A DNA stretch of 64,000 nucleotides, taken from the NCBI GenBank assembly GCA_049889215.1, contig JBMHDV010000026.1, positions 66,029 to 130,028 of the forward strand, read 5' to 3'. Numbering within the stretch: position 1 is the first letter of the stretch; each line of letters starts with the position of its first letter. Made by a program: the position numbers and the translations under genes. The stretch comes from UBA817 sp049889215. Lineage in GTDB: Bacteria > Margulisbacteria > Marinamargulisbacteria > UBA817. Positions 44,078 to 52,161 of this stretch are shown in pieces. The notes under the pieces were generated by a model that saw nothing but the letters and a program-made list of their open reading frames with translations, did no database searches and was not told the origin of the DNA.

Positions 44078-45069
44078 CTAAAATAGTCTCTTTCTATATT
44101 AATAGCAGCAATCATTCCATCAGAAACTGCCGGTGCAATTTGACGAACTTGTTTACTACGAATATCACCAGCAGCATAAACGCCTTTAATGTTAGTTCTC
44201 ATAAATTCATCGGTAACAATAAATCCTTGTTCATCAAGCTGAACATCAAACCGTACAATGTCTTGTGGTGGAACACGTCCGATGTAAATAAATACACCCT
44301 GAGCGTCAAGCCAAGTGGATTGACCAGTGATAACATTTTCAGTTTTAACGCGCTCGACATGATCAACTCCAAAAAGTTCTGTAACTTTTGAATTCCACAT
44401 GATTGTAATCTTCTCGTTTGATTCAATGGAGTTTTTTAGTTTTTTAACAGCTCGAATTGAGTCATAGTTGTGAACCATATAGACTTGGTTTACATATTTT
44501 GACAAATAATCTGCTGCATAACATGCACAATTTCCCCCACCAATAACAACAGCATTTTTATTTTCATAATAGCTTGGATCAGCTTGAGCGTAATACGATA
44601 CACCTTGCCCCATAAAACGATGTTCAAAATCTGATTCTAGTTTTTTTGGTTCTAAGCCCAATGCAAGAATAATCGTTTTAGTGCGATAGCTATTTCCCAA
44701 TGAGGTGGTTACTGTTTTAATCGGGCCATCAAAATTGATAAAGTCGACGACAGTTTCGCAAGTGTAAAAAACTTCTTGATTAAATAACTGTGCTTCCATT
44801 ACACGGCTTAGTTCGGGGCCATGAATACCATTGGGTTGCCCGATGAAATTGTCGATCTTACAAGCTGTTGAACATTCGCCACCTGGAAGGGCTTTTTCGA
44901 CTACCAACGTTTTTAAGTCTGCACGAGATGCACATATGGCTGCTGACATACCAGCAGGGCCGGCGCCGATTATAACAACATCAAACATGTCATTATTTTC
45001 GGGTTCTTTTTTTAATAATTCGGGATTGGGAAGCGTAACATCAATAGATTCAGTATCTGAAACAAACAT
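44074..45069 (-). CDS. Thioredoxin-reductase-like flavoprotein without the redox CxxC
   Basis: This 331-residue protein has the full TrxB architecture: FAD fold VVIIGAGPAGMSAAICAS near 32-49, NAD(P) fold AVVIGGGNCACYAADYLS near 170 and the closing GVYAAGDIRSKQVRQIAPAVSDGMIAAINI. Where thioredoxin reductases have CxTC after GVSY, the sequence reads YAQA (residues 160-163), so the redox disulfide is gone. The HRRxxxR motif that reads the NADPH phosphate is also changed (VHNYDSIRA). Extra Cys occur in GGECSTACKID and NCACY. It may be a ferredoxin/flavodoxin reductase or use a new disulfide. Confidence 0.85.
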   Translation of the reverse strand: MFVSDTESIDVTLPNPELLKKEPENNDMFDVVIIGAGPAGMSAAICASRADLKTLVVEKALPGGECSTACKIDNFIGQPNGIHGPELSRVMEAQLFNQEVFYTCETVVDFINFDGPIKTVTTSLGNSYRTKTIILALGLEPKKLESDFEHRFMGQGVSYYAQADPSYYENKNAVVIGGGNCACYAADYLSKYVNQVYMVHNYDSIRAVKKLKNSIESNEKITIMWNSKVTELFGVDHVERVKTENVITGQSTWLDAQGVFIYIGRVPPQDIVRFDVQLDEQGFIVTDEFMRTNIKGVYAAGDIRSKQVRQIAPAVSDGMIAAINIERDYFR

Positions 45070-45072
45070 AAA

Positions 45073-45567
45073 TTACTCGCTTATCTTTAATTTGATACGT
45101 TCATTGGAAATAATAGTATCAGTCATTAAATTATAGATTAATTCATCAGCGTTAATTTGGCTACCATTTTGTTGAATCTTGACGTTATCCATTAGAGTCA
45201 ATACTTCAAAATCTTGAATTTTTAAGTGATTTGAATTTGCAGTAAGTGTTGGGGATTTGAATGAAATGTTGCCGCGACCAAAAATGTGTTTTTTTTCGTT
45301 ATCTATATTGAAGTAATCTCCCGAAAACTTTGAGTTTTTGTAATGAGCAATTACATCTGATTTAAAACGGCCTATATTTGTTTTTGTATTGAATGTGAAT
45401 TCGTTAGATGTGATGTCGATATCACTATTTTTAAAGTAAGTGTTTCCAGACGCAATAATCAAATCCGGTAGATGGATGGTGAGTGATTTTGCTTTAAATT
45501 TGATGTCATCATTACAGTGAAGATGAGTTGAAATTACTAAAATACAGATAAAATATTTAAAAAGCAT
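45073..45567 (-). CDS. lptA: LptA/OstA-like periplasmic LPS transport protein
   Basis: This 164-residue exported protein has a signal peptide (MLFKYFICILVISTHLHC; a Cys at 18 hints at a lipoprotein or a disulfide). The rest is an OstA-fold repeat of short strands: AKSLTIHLPDLIIASGNTYF, FKNSDIDITSNEF, KHIFGRGNISFKSPTLTANS and MDNVKIQQNGSQINADEL. LptA proteins polymerise to carry lipopolysaccharide across the periplasm. It is the first gene of a minus-strand run of about twelve, and lptC lies six genes downstream. Confidence 0.82.
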   Translation of the reverse strand: MLFKYFICILVISTHLHCNDDIKFKAKSLTIHLPDLIIASGNTYFKNSDIDITSNEFTFNTKTNIGRFKSDVIAHYKNSKFSGDYFNIDNEKKHIFGRGNISFKSPTLTANSNHLKIQDFEVLTLMDNVKIQQNGSQINADELIYNLMTDTIISNERIKLKISE

Positions 45568-45600
45568 TCTGTATTAAATAATATATTTAAAAATTATTTC

Positions 45601-45632
45601 TTAACAATACTAATTTTTATTGTTAGTATATT
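45601..45632 (+). promoter_or_regulatory. Promoter of the tRNA-Lys/yqeK operon
   Basis: TTAACA at 45601-45606, a 17-base spacer and TAGTAT at 45624-45629 (or TATATT at 45627-45632). The predicted start lies within four bases of the tRNA 5' end. Confidence 0.5.
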
Positions 45633-45639
45633 TTTTACT

Positions 45640-45715
45640 GATCCGGTAGCTCAGTTGGTAGAGCACCTGACTTTTAATCAGGTGGCCGTGAGTTCGAACC
45701 TCACCCGGATCACCA
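45640..45715 (+). tRNA. tRNA-Lys (anticodon TTT)
   Basis: This 76-base cloverleaf has the acceptor GATCCGG/CCGGATC, discriminator A and encoded CCA; the anticodon arm CCTGACTTTTAATCAGG gives TTT. It is the first element of an operon: the yqeK start follows ten bases after the CCA. Confidence 0.97.
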
Positions 45716-45725
45716 TTTCTTGATC

Positions 45726-46280
45726 ATGAATTACATTAAAATCCTTGAGAAATTTATATCGCAAACACGCATTGATCATTCAATTAGAGTACAACAAGTG
45801 GCCATACAGCTTGCTAAACACTATGAAGCTGATGTTGATTTAATAAGTCGAGCAGCCATACTTCATGATATTGCAAAAGAACAAACCCCAGAGTCTTTAA
45901 CTACTCATAATATTGATGCATCACATTATGATGACATTTGGAAGCGGTACCCCGCGACATGGCATGCTTTTGTTGGTCCGTTACTCATTGCATCAGAATG
46001 CGAAGTGCCAATGGATACAATTAATGATTTAGTTGCACACCATACTACGGGAAAAGCCAATATGAGTTTAGAAACGGCTATTATTTTTGTTGCTGATTTC
46101 ATTGAGCCAGGCCGGAAAGCTGTTATTCATAAGCAAATTTTTCCATTAGCATTTCAAAACTTAGAGCTTGCAATTGCAAAAATTGCAGAAAACACACTGC
46201 AGAAACTGAAATTAAAAAAATTGGCCATTCACCCATTATCCATCGAGTGTTATAACTATTATACAAATGAAAAAGTTTAA
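45726..46280 (+). CDS. yqeK: YqeK-type HD hydrolase (symmetrical Ap4A hydrolase)
   Basis: This 184-residue HD-domain metalloenzyme of the YqeK group hydrolyses Ap4A to ADP. The metal ligands are DHSIRVQQVAIQLAKHY, ILHDIAKEQTPE, HAFVGPLLIASE and VAHHTTG with IIFVADFIEPGRK. A TTG lies two codons upstream, but the ATG at 45726 starts the family-typical N-terminus. The tRNA-Lys upstream leaves only ten bases, so the gene probably depends on tRNA processing. yqeK-LCP-rsfS is the conserved Gram-positive and cyanobacterial order. Confidence 0.93.
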   Translation: MNYIKILEKFISQTRIDHSIRVQQVAIQLAKHYEADVDLISRAAILHDIAKEQTPESLTTHNIDASHYDDIWKRYPATWHAFVGPLLIASECEVPMDTINDLVAHHTTGKANMSLETAIIFVADFIEPGRKAVIHKQIFPLAFQNLELAIAKIAENTLQKLKLKKLAIHPLSIECYNYYTNEKV

Positions 46281-47598
46281 TAGTTCTGTGGTTCTGAACC
46301 AGATAAAACAATATAAATTCTCAATAGCAATTACATTTATCATTTTATTTACGATTGCGACATTTAAAAGTCTGACAATGTTTTTATTCTTTATAAATGT
46401 TATCGGACATCTTCCTAACCACGTGTCTGGTGGTATGAATGTATTGGTGGTCGGGACAGATAATGTTCAAGGTTCAAAGCGATCCGATGTTATTGCCGTT
46501 GTTCATTTTAATGAGCAAGAGAAAAAAGTTCGATTACTATCCATTCCACGTGATACTCGTGTCAATATTCCAGACATAGGTATATCAAAAATTAATCACG
46601 CTTATGCACATGGTGGTATTGCATTATTAAACCAAACAGTTGCTGAGTTTTTATCCATTCCCATTCACAAGCACTTTATTGTCAAATCCGATGGGGTTGA
46701 GCAGATGATCGACGCAATAGGCGGGGTAAAGGTAACCATTGAAAATGATATGCTTTATGATGATTTCGCTGGTAACCTTCATATTAATTTGAAGGCCGGA
46801 GAGAGGGTTCTAAACGGCAATGAAACCATTAAATATTTGAGATACAGAAACGATAGCAAGGGCGACATCGGGCGTATTGCACGGCAACAAAACGTGATGT
46901 CTCAATTATTTGACCAAGTATTTAACTTACGTACATTAATAATTACGCCAAAATTACTATCTTTGTTTAAAAAATCAATAAAAACCGACATAGAAATTAC
47001 ACAAATGTCGAAGTGGCTGAATCACTTTATTGAAAATACTTCGTCAGTTGACTTTGCAACTTATACCATTCCAGGAACCATTCGGATTATTGATGGCGTA
47101 AGTTATTGGCGCCCCAATATGGTGTATCTAGACAAACTGATTACAAAGACTTTTGATAATTATGCACCTACGTTTGATACACCCACAGCTAAACCTGAGC
47201 GGTCATATATTTCGAAACAGCAAATTAAACGTTTTAATCAACAGTTACAACTGGATAAAAAACAATTTATTAGGCAAAAGGCACCAATTAAAATAGAGGT
47301 ATTAAATGGCAATGGCTTTGCAGGTGTGGCTACCAAAGCGGCTAAGTTTCTCAATCAAAATAATCTTCGGGTGGTTCGAATAAATAATTCTGAATCTTTC
47401 AATTATGAATCAACGGTAATTGTGGATTGGAAAGGCAATTTGCAAAAAAGCATGCAGCTGGCAAAGTTGCTTCAAATCGATGAATCAAATATTGTTGTTT
47501 ATGATCGTAAAGATAAACCACTGGACATAACTTTGGTATTGGGTAAAGATTTATCTAACGATTATTTAGCTGGATTAGACAATGAAAAAAGAAATTGA
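46267..47598 (+). CDS. LytR-CpsA-Psr (LCP) family polymer ligase
   Basis: This 443-residue protein has one N-terminal membrane helix (SIAITFIILFTIATFKSLTMF), an LCP domain (VLVVGTDNVQGSKRSDVIAV, LLSIPRDTRVNIP, KINHAYAHGG, GVEQMIDAIGGVKV, LRYRNDSKGDIGRIARQQ) and a LytR_C domain (IEVLNGNGFAGVATKAAKFL). LCP enzymes move undecaprenyl-linked glycopolymers onto peptidoglycan. In an organism with LptA/LptC and TolC this is unusual and hints that some surface polymer is attached to the wall. It overlaps yqeK by 14 and rsfS by 17 bases. Confidence 0.94.
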   Translation: MKKFNSSVVLNQIKQYKFSIAITFIILFTIATFKSLTMFLFFINVIGHLPNHVSGGMNVLVVGTDNVQGSKRSDVIAVVHFNEQEKKVRLLSIPRDTRVNIPDIGISKINHAYAHGGIALLNQTVAEFLSIPIHKHFIVKSDGVEQMIDAIGGVKVTIENDMLYDDFAGNLHINLKAGERVLNGNETIKYLRYRNDSKGDIGRIARQQNVMSQLFDQVFNLRTLIITPKLLSLFKKSIKTDIEITQMSKWLNHFIENTSSVDFATYTIPGTIRIIDGVSYWRPNMVYLDKLITKTFDNYAPTFDTPTAKPERSYISKQQIKRFNQQLQLDKKQFIRQKAPIKIEVLNGNGFAGVATKAAKFLNQNNLRVVRINNSESFNYESTVIVDWKGNLQKSMQLAKLLQIDESNIVVYDRKDKPLDITLVLGKDLSNDYLAGLDNEKRN

Positions 47599-47938
47599 TT
47601 TATTTATTAACGAATTTAGTGAGCGAAAAGCTGAAAATATTGTGGTGGTAGATCTTGAGCCATCGGAGCATCCAATGACGGATCAACTAATTATTGCATC
47701 CGCATTGAATGACGTTCATTTGAAGTCGTTGGTGGATTCCATTCTTCGTTTTTACAAGAAAAATAAGGCAGAAGCATTCCAGGAATTGGACTACTTTGGC
47801 GCATCTGGTAAGCCAGAATCACGCTGGGTGATTTTGGACTTTAACGATATTGTCATCCACATTATGGATCAAGAAATTCGTGAGCAGTATGATTTTGATA
47901 ATTTATTTGCTGCTTATGAAAATTATCGATATCATTAA
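47582..47938 (+). CDS. rsfS: Ribosome silencing factor RsfS
   Basis: This 118-residue protein binds uL14 on the large ribosomal subunit and blocks subunit joining under starvation. It has the family motifs VVVDLEPSEHPMTDQLIIASA, ESRWVILDFNDIVIHIM and REQYDFDNLFA. The length is normal. It overlaps the LCP gene, and tRNA-Ala follows nine bases after the stop, so the operon reads tRNA-Lys, yqeK, LCP, rsfS, tRNA-Ala. Confidence 0.95.
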   Translation: MKKEIDLFINEFSERKAENIVVVDLEPSEHPMTDQLIIASALNDVHLKSLVDSILRFYKKNKAEAFQELDYFGASGKPESRWVILDFNDIVIHIMDQEIREQYDFDNLFAAYENYRYH

Positions 47939-47947
47939 AATCAACCC

Positions 47948-48023
47948 GGGGTTATAGCTCAGTTGGGAGAGCACTTGCATGGCATGCAAGGGGTCGGGGG
48001 TTCAAGTCCCCCTAACTCCACCA
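47948..48023 (+). tRNA. tRNA-Ala (anticodon GGC)
   Basis: This 76-base cloverleaf has the acceptor GGGGTTA/TAACTCC, discriminator A and encoded CCA. The anticodon loop ATGGCAT gives GGC. It lies nine bases after rsfS and is probably processed from the same transcript. Confidence 0.96.
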
Positions 48024-48133
48024 AAATATAGTAATAAATTAGCTATAATATTTTTCTTTTCTCGTTGAGGCTCATTACCAAATCCAACATCGCTCAATAT
48101 AATGAAAAGATAAGTTATTTTTCACACAAATGA

Positions 48134-48868
48134 CTAGGCCGTTTTCCCCTTTTTATTATCTGATGTATTTTTCGCCCATTCTGTCACAATATTATCGAGT
48201 TCCTCAATATTGAGGAACAAACGAGGCTGATGGCGTTTTTCTATATCTACAGATTGATAATATGTTGTAAAGTTTTCGGGCGGGCTGTTTGGGTTAACAG
48301 CGGTTAATAACCGGTTTTTATTAGTTTTAAATTCTTCATTTGAATTACTCACCCAGGAAAGTAAAATTAATGCTGAAAATACCAGGCGACCATGCTGTTT
48401 TGGGTAACAGCATTCTAATGGTGTTGCAGAACTAGGTATGTATAATTTTTTAGCAAGGTAAATTAAAAATTGAATACGACGGCTTTTATCTTTAAAGGTG
48501 TCTTTCATATTCTTTCTACCATTTTTACTAACATGGTCATAATAATCAGTTTGGTATTCATCTTTCATAATTTGTCTTATTATAGATTTAAATTGATCAA
48601 GGTCTACATCGAGCCATGATGTTTGACACGTTAATTGTTTTAAATGTGCGCTACCAAAATTCTCATTTTTATTAAGAATGCTATTAGCTAGTGAAAATGC
48701 ATTAGTTAAAATGCTTCCGAATTGATTAAACATGGAGTCCATATTCTTTATAAATATTATGGCTGCCTCTTTTGTTTTTGGTTTCCATATATTGTCAATA
48801 TTTTCTTGCTTGATCGCTACGGGAATAGTTTTAGTTGAATTTAAAGCAATGGTTTTTAACTGGGTCAT
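48134..48868 (-). CDS. Hypothetical protein, 244 residues
   Basis: I do not recognise this protein. It has no signal peptide or membrane helix and is rich in Lys, Asn and Ser. The middle contains HVSKNGRKNMKDTFKDKSRR and IQFLIYLAKKLYIPSSATPL, and a more hydrophobic HGRLVFSALILLSWVSNS. The C-terminus is basic (NKKGKTA). A -10 box (TAATAT at 48875-48880) ends six bases before the ATG, as with other first genes here, which supports that it is expressed. It is convergent with tRNA-Ala and lies next to another orphan gene. Confidence 0.65.
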   Translation of the reverse strand: MTQLKTIALNSTKTIPVAIKQENIDNIWKPKTKEAAIIFIKNMDSMFNQFGSILTNAFSLANSILNKNENFGSAHLKQLTCQTSWLDVDLDQFKSIIRQIMKDEYQTDYYDHVSKNGRKNMKDTFKDKSRRIQFLIYLAKKLYIPSSATPLECCYPKQHGRLVFSALILLSWVSNSNEEFKTNKNRLLTAVNPNSPPENFTTYYQSVDIEKRHQPRLFLNIEELDNIVTEWAKNTSDNKKGKTA

Positions 48869-48913
48869 GAATGTATATTACTTTATTTTATTAAAAAGGT
48901 ATAACTTCGTTTA

Positions 48914-49189
48914 TTAATTCTGGTTAAGTGCTTCATCCAGTAAGGTGAGGGCTTTATGGATGTTGGCTTTTGTTGGCTGGTTAAACGTCGCAATAAGTTC
49001 AATTGATGTTGTGTCTAGTTTTGCATTTATGAGAATGAGAGCAAATGCATCCTTGATTTTAATAATAGGTGAAATGGTAGTGGTAGGGAGGAATGCCGCA
49101 TAAAATAAACCTGTAGGAGAGGATTTAAGCTGTCGTGTTTTAATAATCGCTTGGATTTTTTTTGATTGGGTGAGATTGATTATACACAT
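48914..49189 (-). CDS. Hypothetical protein, 91 residues
   Basis: This is a small unrecognised protein: MCIINLTQSKKIQAIIKTRQ at the start, then SSPTGLFYAAFLPTTTISPI and IKDAFALILINAKLDTTSIE. The frame extends upstream to 49228, but the extra residues (CIFICMIIHIIM) look like translated promoter sequence and GATAAT lies there, ending ten bases before the Met at 49189. The product seems soluble and mixed alpha/beta. It is divergent from the ribbon-helix-helix-like gene before dnaG. Confidence 0.5.
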   Translation of the reverse strand: MCIINLTQSKKIQAIIKTRQLKSSPTGLFYAAFLPTTTISPIIKIKDAFALILINAKLDTTSIELIATFNQPTKANIHKALTLLDEALNQN

Positions 49190-49239
49190 AATAATATGTA
49201 TTATCATGCAAATAAAAATACATGTCAATAAACTTAATC

Positions 49240-49274
49240 TTGTCAGGTAACTCGTTCTAACTTACACTAAACCT
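49240..49274 (+). promoter_or_regulatory. Promoter of the dnaG-rpoD operon
   Basis: TTGTCA at 49240-49245, a spacer of exactly 17, TACACT at 49263-49268, then six bases to the GTG start at 49275. It is the best example in the window of a promoter whose predicted transcription start is the first base of the start codon. No ribosome binding site is present. Confidence 0.65.
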
Positions 49275-49460
49275 GTGGCTAAAGCAGAAAAAGTATTGGA
49301 ACTCATTCGAAATAAATCAAAACGGGTTAATTTAGCATTAAATCCCCAGTTATGGCGTATGTTTGAAGAATGTGCCGCGAAGGAAAGTGTTGCAACAACT
49401 CATAAAATTGAAGAGCTTATTATTGCATATTTAGATAAGCATGGTTTCTTAGATGAGTGA
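49275..49460 (+). CDS. Small ribbon-helix-helix-like protein
   Basis: This 61-residue protein starts with GTG. The segment SKRVNLALNPQLWRMFEECAAKE followed by HKIEELIIAYLDKHG has the shape of a MetJ/Arc fold: a short strand, then two helices. It may be a DNA-binding regulator of the operon it opens, or simply a conserved small protein. Its stop overlaps the dnaG start by eight bases, so it is co-translated with primase. The fold call is from pattern only. Confidence 0.65.
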   Translation: MAKAEKVLELIRNKSKRVNLALNPQLWRMFEECAAKESVATTHKIEELIIAYLDKHGFLDE

Positions 49461-51132
49461 TGTTATTAAAAAAGTAAAAGAAGCCTGGGACATTGTTCAA
49501 GAAATTCAAAAGGTTGTAGCACTAAACAAACGTGGTCAGAATTATGTTGGGCTTTGTCCATTCCATAGTGAAAAAACACCATCATTTTATGTGAGTCCAC
49601 TCAAAAAAATGTTTCATTGCTTTGGCTGTGGTGAAAACGGTGATGTGATTACTTTTGTAATGAAGCATGAGCATTTATCATTTAAAGAGGTGATTGCCGA
49701 AAAAGCGGCTGAGTTTCAAATACCAAATGACTTTAAACCAGATGGGGCAGGGTCATCAGAGATTGACAATATTCGAACTTTTTTAAATGAGTTGCAATTG
49801 AAATATTTAGAGTGGGTTGCAAATGAAGAGCTTGTAAAACAATACATTCAAGAACGACATGTATCTGATGCGGCAGCAAAAACATTTGGCTTGGGGTTTT
49901 CCCCTCAAGCAAAAATACAACAAACGTGGTTGCAAAAGTCCAGTCAGTTAAGCAATGCCAATAAGAGCGGGTTATTTAAGGAAGATGGTTTTCCACTATT
50001 GCAAGAACGACTTATTTTTCCAATTCATAATGCACGAGGGATTTTGGTTGGGTTTTCTGGAAGGGTACTAACCGATACAAAAGTGGCTAAATATATTAAT
50101 TCGCCAGAATCATCGATATTTTCAAAAAAGAAGTTGTTGTATGGGATGCATCATGCAAAAGCTGCAATAAAAAAAGCAGATATGGCAATTGTTGTTGAAG
50201 GGTACATGGACGTTATTGCGATGCATCAACATGGCTTTGAAAACGTTGTGGCAGTAATGGGCACAGCATTAACAGAGCAGCATGCTCAAGAGCTATCAAA
50301 ATATTCTAAAAATGTAATTTTGATGTTTGATTCTGATAAAGCCGGCGTTGATGCAACGTTAAAAAGTATTGAGCCTTTACAGCTGAAAACTATGTCGGTA
50401 TCCATTGCCCATTGCAATGAAAAAGACCCGGCTGATGTATTGGCAAGTGGCTCAGCAGAGTCCATGAAAACCATCATTGGAAATGCTAAATTTTACATGG
50501 ATCATTTTATGGACCGTTATCAAGATATAAAGCAGATGGATGCAAATAAAAAATCACAAGTGGTATCCTTTTTATGTAAGTTGCTCAAGAAAGAGCAAAA
50601 TAAAATTGTCAAAGAAGATTTTATTAAGAAAATCGCAGATGCCTATGATGTATCACCGTCCATTGTTACCGAGTATTCAAGTAATGATTTAGCAGAGTAT
50701 CGAAAACAGCCACCAATACAACTAAAAGCGGATTCAAAGTTTAAAAAGGCAGAAGAGGCAATTATTTATAAGTTAATTTCAGATGCAACATTTAGGCAGC
50801 AATATTTGGAAACCTTAAAAGATCATATTTCTATTTTTTCTTCCAAAGAAATTTACGAATTATTTTTAAATAATGATCTAATTGACTACGAATTGATGAA
50901 TAAAATAGGGCATTCAGAAATTAAGAGTTTTCTGATACAATTAGTAATTAAATTCACAGAACAAAATTTGACATTTTCAAATACTGAAATGGAGGAATAT
51001 ATAAAGACGTTAAATCAAGCAAAGGTAACACAGCGAATTACTGAAATTAAAGAGCTGCTCAACCAAAGTCAGGGAAATCAAGAAAAAGAACTTTTAATCG
51101 AATTATCACAACTGATAAAAAAAATAAAATGA
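49453..51132 (+). CDS. dnaG: DNA primase
   Basis: This 559-residue primase makes RNA primers at the replication fork. It has an N-terminal CHC2-type zinc finger (CPFHSEKTPSF and FHCFGCGENGD), a catalytic core with ERLIFPIHNARG and the TOPRIM acidic motifs VVEGYMDVIAMHQHG and LMFDSDKAG, and a C-terminal helicase-binding region with low conservation. The length is slightly below E. coli DnaG (581). It overlaps the small gene before it and is followed seven bases later by rpoD, the classic macromolecular-synthesis pair. Confidence 0.96.
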   Translation: MSDVIKKVKEAWDIVQEIQKVVALNKRGQNYVGLCPFHSEKTPSFYVSPLKKMFHCFGCGENGDVITFVMKHEHLSFKEVIAEKAAEFQIPNDFKPDGAGSSEIDNIRTFLNELQLKYLEWVANEELVKQYIQERHVSDAAAKTFGLGFSPQAKIQQTWLQKSSQLSNANKSGLFKEDGFPLLQERLIFPIHNARGILVGFSGRVLTDTKVAKYINSPESSIFSKKKLLYGMHHAKAAIKKADMAIVVEGYMDVIAMHQHGFENVVAVMGTALTEQHAQELSKYSKNVILMFDSDKAGVDATLKSIEPLQLKTMSVSIAHCNEKDPADVLASGSAESMKTIIGNAKFYMDHFMDRYQDIKQMDANKKSQVVSFLCKLLKKEQNKIVKEDFIKKIADAYDVSPSIVTEYSSNDLAEYRKQPPIQLKADSKFKKAEEAIIYKLISDATFRQQYLETLKDHISIFSSKEIYELFLNNDLIDYELMNKIGHSEIKSFLIQLVIKFTEQNLTFSNTEMEEYIKTLNQAKVTQRITEIKELLNQSQGNQEKELLIELSQLIKKIK

Positions 51133-51139
51133 GGTGCAT

Positions 51140-52129
51140 ATGGCTGTAACAGGTATAGAAGAAAGATTTGATTGCGAAACCCTTAATTCTTCAATTGATA
51201 AAGAAACAATAAACAATTCCCAAAACAATGACAATTCAACTGACACAAATATTGATTTGAACTCTTATGAAACTCTTTTTACATCAGAATCGTCGTCAAC
51301 TGATGATGCTGTAAAGATGTACTTAAAAGAAATTGGCAAAGCCAAACTTCTTAATAAAGAAGAAGAATTGGAAATTGCCAAGAAAATGGAAGACGGCTGC
51401 GCTTACAGTAAAAAAGTTTTAACTGTATGTAATTTGCGCTTGGTGGTTAGCATTGCTAAAAAGTACACTGGTCGAGGCATTCTTTTCTTGGATTTGATTC
51501 AAGAAGGCAACCAAGGGCTTATGAGAGCTGTCGATAAATTTGATTATCGTAAAGGGTACAAGTTTAGTACCTATGCAACATGGTGGATTCGTCAGGCAAT
51601 TACTCGTGCGATTGCCGATCAAGCGCGTACCATTCGTGTACCAGTTCATATGGTAGAAACTATCAACAAACTTCGTAAATCTATACGTGAGTTAATGCAG
51701 GATTTGGGTCGTAAGCCATCCGAAGTTGAAATTTCTGAATACACAGGTATTGCACTTGATAAAGTACAGGAGATTATATCAATTTCGCAAATTCCATTAT
51801 CTCTCGAAACACCAATTGGTGATGAAGAAGGGAATTATTTAGGCGACTTTGTTGAAGATCAATCCATGGAGTCACCAGATGCAGTTATTTCGAAGGACAA
51901 TCTAAAAGATGGCTTAAACGCAATATTAAGCGATTTAACTGAACGTGAAGCGCGCGTTATACGCCTTCGCTTTGGTTTTGACGACGGAAAGGCACGTACA
52001 CTTGAAGAAGTTGGTAATTTATTTGATGTAACGCGAGAGCGTATTCGTCAAATCGAGTCCAAAGCATTACGTAAATTACGTCACCCAAACCGAATCAAAA
52101 AATTAAAAGAATTTGGCTTGGCCATTTAA
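51140..52129 (+). CDS. rpoD: Primary sigma factor
   Basis: This 329-residue sigma-70 directs housekeeping transcription. Regions in order are 1.2 (DDAVKMYLKEIGKAKLLNKE), 2 (NLRLVVSIAKKYTGRGILFL, YKFSTYATWWIRQAITRAIA), 3 (RVPVHMVETINKLRK) and 4 (VTRERIRQIESKALRKLRHP). Region 1.1 is absent; the N-terminal 50 residues are Asn/Ser-rich. A GTG two codons upstream is possible, but the ATG at 51140 is spaced properly from GAGGTG at 51131-51136. Its -10/-35 specificity should match the promoters described here. Confidence 0.96.
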   Translation: MAVTGIEERFDCETLNSSIDKETINNSQNNDNSTDTNIDLNSYETLFTSESSSTDDAVKMYLKEIGKAKLLNKEEELEIAKKMEDGCAYSKKVLTVCNLRLVVSIAKKYTGRGILFLDLIQEGNQGLMRAVDKFDYRKGYKFSTYATWWIRQAITRAIADQARTIRVPVHMVETINKLRKSIRELMQDLGRKPSEVEISEYTGIALDKVQEIISISQIPLSLETPIGDEEGNYLGDFVEDQSMESPDAVISKDNLKDGLNAILSDLTEREARVIRLRFGFDDGKARTLEEVGNLFDVTRERIRQIESKALRKLRHPNRIKKLKEFGLAI

Positions 52130-52161
52130 CCCTTAAAAATAAAAGGGGGGGACATTTACAA

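Noticed and set aside
52131..52148. rpoD terminator from CCCTT/AAGGG
   Set aside because: The stem is only five bases with no T run after it; too weak to call.
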